This document shows, in pieces, positions 33,404 to 33,477 of a DNA stretch of 33,477 bases (position 1 is the first letter of the stretch; the number at the start of each line of letters is the position of its first letter). Under the pieces are notes generated by a model. It worked only from the letters and a program-made list of their open reading frames with translations, made no database searches and was not told the origin of the DNA. Where the stretch lies: the NCBI GenBank assembly GCA_030017955.1, contig JASEGR010000030.1:1-33477 (forward strand), read 5' to 3'. Source of the stretch: Candidatus Eisenbacteria bacterium. Lineage in GTDB: Bacteria; Eisenbacteria; RBG-16-71-46; JASEGR01. Position numbers and translations under genes: made by a program.

Positions 33404-33477
33404 GCAAGAAGCCCGAAGGAGGGGTCAAGTCTTTTTTCTCCTGTAAAATTGGTCAGGTATAGCCTCCTCCCGGTGAA
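33404..33477. other. Non-coding end of window after cmr4
   Basis: A GAAGGAGGGG purine run that could serve as a ribosome site is followed by no ATG or GTG at a suitable distance. The stretch GGGGTCAAGTCTTTTTTC (33421-33438) and the nearby GGTCAGGTAT recall the ends of short repeats that accompany Y1-type (RAYT/IS200-like) transposases; this is recollection of a pattern and not an alignment. GGAGG and CCTCC also form a weak inverted pair (33417 and 33465 regions). The cmr operon may be interrupted here. Confidence 0.3.

Overview
The window reads as a stretch of chromosome from an anaerobic, heterotrophic bacterium with a moderately high G+C genome. No rRNA, tRNA or ribosomal protein gene was found, so the phylum cannot be fixed. 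The evidence for anaerobic, electron-bifurcating redox metabolism is a complete HdrABC-FlxABCD gene set, many ferredoxin-type Fe-S proteins, a rubredoxin, a nickel-pincer (LarA-type) racemase and a citrate synthase close to the mitochondrial type. Such citrate synthases are known in some anaerobes, for example Geobacter.

Layout. (1) 50-2279, minus strand: a free-standing GyrA C-terminal beta-pinwheel, an exported metallo-beta-lactamase-fold hydrolase and a small membrane protein. (2) 2372-8477, minus strand: central carbon genes, namely a CoA-transferase, NADP-type isocitrate dehydrogenase, a two-subunit aconitase/homoaconitase-type hydro-lyase and citrate synthase. Together they encode the oxidative half of the TCA cycle from acetyl-CoA to 2-oxoglutarate. 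(3) 8704-23128, minus strand: one long operon read hdrC-hdrB-hdrA-flxD-(29-codon ORF)-flxC-flxB-flxA-[145-bp structured repeat]-GcvH-like lipoyl carrier-larA-GlcD/HdrD fusion-broken lipoate ligase. HdrA is a giant protein in which a GltD/NfnB-type NADPH dehydrogenase is inserted into one HdrA copy and a second, complete HdrA copy follows. (4) 23335-27354, plus strand: a malic enzyme with a strong terminator, a short-chain dehydrogenase remnant and a membrane PP2C/RsbU-type phosphatase. (5) 27362-27985: a rubredoxin abutting a decayed thiol peroxidase, then a patch of GGGGAC-anchored repeats. (6) 28300-33403, plus strand: a type III-B CRISPR effector operon cmr1-cas10(cmr2)-cmr3-cmr4, with Cas10 lacking the HD nuclease domain. 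It is cut by the window end or interrupted after cmr4. No CRISPR array lies in the window.

How the genes may work together (inference): LarA interconverts D/L 2-hydroxyacids such as lactate. The GlcD/HdrD fusion oxidises them to 2-oxoacids. The Flx-Hdr complex links NADH (FlxA), probably NADPH (the inserted GltD-like module), ferredoxin and a disulfide reduced at HdrB. The lipoyl carrier encoded in the same operon is a candidate for that disulfide partner. Malic enzyme, citrate synthase, aconitase and isocitrate dehydrogenase feed carbon and NADPH around this hub. The most unusual items are the composite HdrA with its lipoyl-carrier context, the orphan GyrA C-terminal domain and the HD-less Cas10. 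Dispersed short repeats and several gene remnants show ongoing rearrangement.
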